NCBI RefSeq assembly: GCF_025210435.1
Contig: NZ_JAOART010000055.1
Coordinates: 1 to 33,909 of the forward strand
Origin: Anaeromicrobium sp.
GTDB lineage: Bacteria > Bacillota > Clostridia > Peptostreptococcales > Thermotaleaceae
Length of the DNA: 33,909 bases
Direction of reading: 5' to 3'
The notes under the pieces are model-generated. The model did no database searches. It was not told where the DNA came from and saw only the letters and a list, made by a program, of their open reading frames with translations. Position 1 is the stretch's first letter. Every line of letters begins with the position of its first letter. The position numbers and the translations under genes are program-made. This document shows positions 33,669 through 33,909 of the stretch, piece after piece.

Positions 33669-33909
33669 TGTATAGTTTTTTAAAAGTAAATATATAATAT
33701 TTGTAGATTTCTCATTTACAACTCATATTTCGTACAACATATATTTCCAAACTAGTATGTAGTCATATAATTGAATAATATTCTTATAATGGATTATTAT
33801 TCCAGTGATTGGCTGCATACTTATCCTGTTAAATTTATACCATATTTTTCAACTACTATCTTTTATCAAAGTTCTCTGGCAAATAGCTGTTCTTATAGTA
33901 TTTTCTCAG
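33669..33909. other. AT-rich end of window, no intact gene
   Basis: No frame with a ribosome site is open here. The minus strand has a short open frame at 33856-33909 that enters from the right edge and ends in TAG, and further fragments with stops. A gene decaying leftward is possible, but the signal is weak. The gap before it (33497-33630), between the MBL gene and the terminator, also holds no gene. Confidence 0.4.

Noticed and set aside
33669-33909. Decayed gene or IS remnant on the minus strand at the right end
   Set aside because: The readable pieces are short, broken by stops and match nothing I recognise; not enough for a feature call.
1-33909. CRISPR array, tRNA or rRNA genes
   Set aside because: No regularly spaced direct repeats, no cloverleaf with a CCA-type end and no rRNA segment were seen on either strand.

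Overview
The window reads as chromosome from a low-GC, anaerobic-type Firmicute (class Clostridia or a close relative). The support is AT-rich DNA, strong AGGAGG ribosome sites, a CarD homologue, a T-box leader, many PTS genes, sigma-54-type control, and a core gene order like that of Bacillus and Clostridium (PIN/TRAM protein, ispD, ispF, gltX, cysE, cysS). The species cannot be named from the sequence alone.

Layout. 1-250: the 5' end of a minus-strand IS3-type transposase orfA and its terminal inverted repeat. 252-647: a minus-strand conserved hypothetical. 886-3488: carD, the yacL-like PIN/TRAM gene and ispD, followed by a 156-bp palindromic repeat and a terminator. 3811-12432: a sigma-54-type transcription unit with a LevR-like activator, an iron alcohol dehydrogenase, an FGGY sugar kinase, a degenerate cold-shock-like protein, galactitol-family PTS IIA, IIB and IIC, and a small membrane protein. 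12440-15735: an accessory block of membrane or exported proteins, a 13-repeat WG protein, a GNAT acetyltransferase and an orphan IIB. 15777-23903: a second sigma-54-type unit with an acetoin/pyruvate-type dehydrogenase complex (E1 alpha, E1 beta, E2, E3), HPr, lipoate ligase, PTS enzyme I and a zinc-ribbon protein. 24026-28459: the core block resumes with ispF, gltX, a tRNA-Cys-type T-box, cysE and cysS. 28539-29303: a shortened CstA-like membrane protein. 29304-33668: a two-gene cassette of a large N6-adenine DNA methyltransferase and a cytoplasmic ComEC-like metallo-beta-lactamase hydrolase, flanked by near-identical 19-bp direct repeats. 33669-33909: no intact gene.

How the genes may work together. 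The LevR-like regulator carries a sigma-54 AAA+ domain and several PTS phosphorylation modules. Near-identical -24/-12 promoters (TGGCAT-N5-TTGCTA) lie before the regulator and before the dehydrogenase genes. One PTS-sensing activator may therefore couple uptake of a polyol or sugar to 2-oxoacid or acetoin oxidation, lipoylation of E2, and supply of the general PTS proteins. The whole 20-kb region sits between ispD and ispF, which are adjacent in Bacillus.

The most promising candidate for an undescribed system is the methyltransferase and MBL pair at 29761-33496. It looks like a compact defence or DNA-modification module inserted beside the terminator of the CstA-like gene. Its function is inferred from domains and context only.
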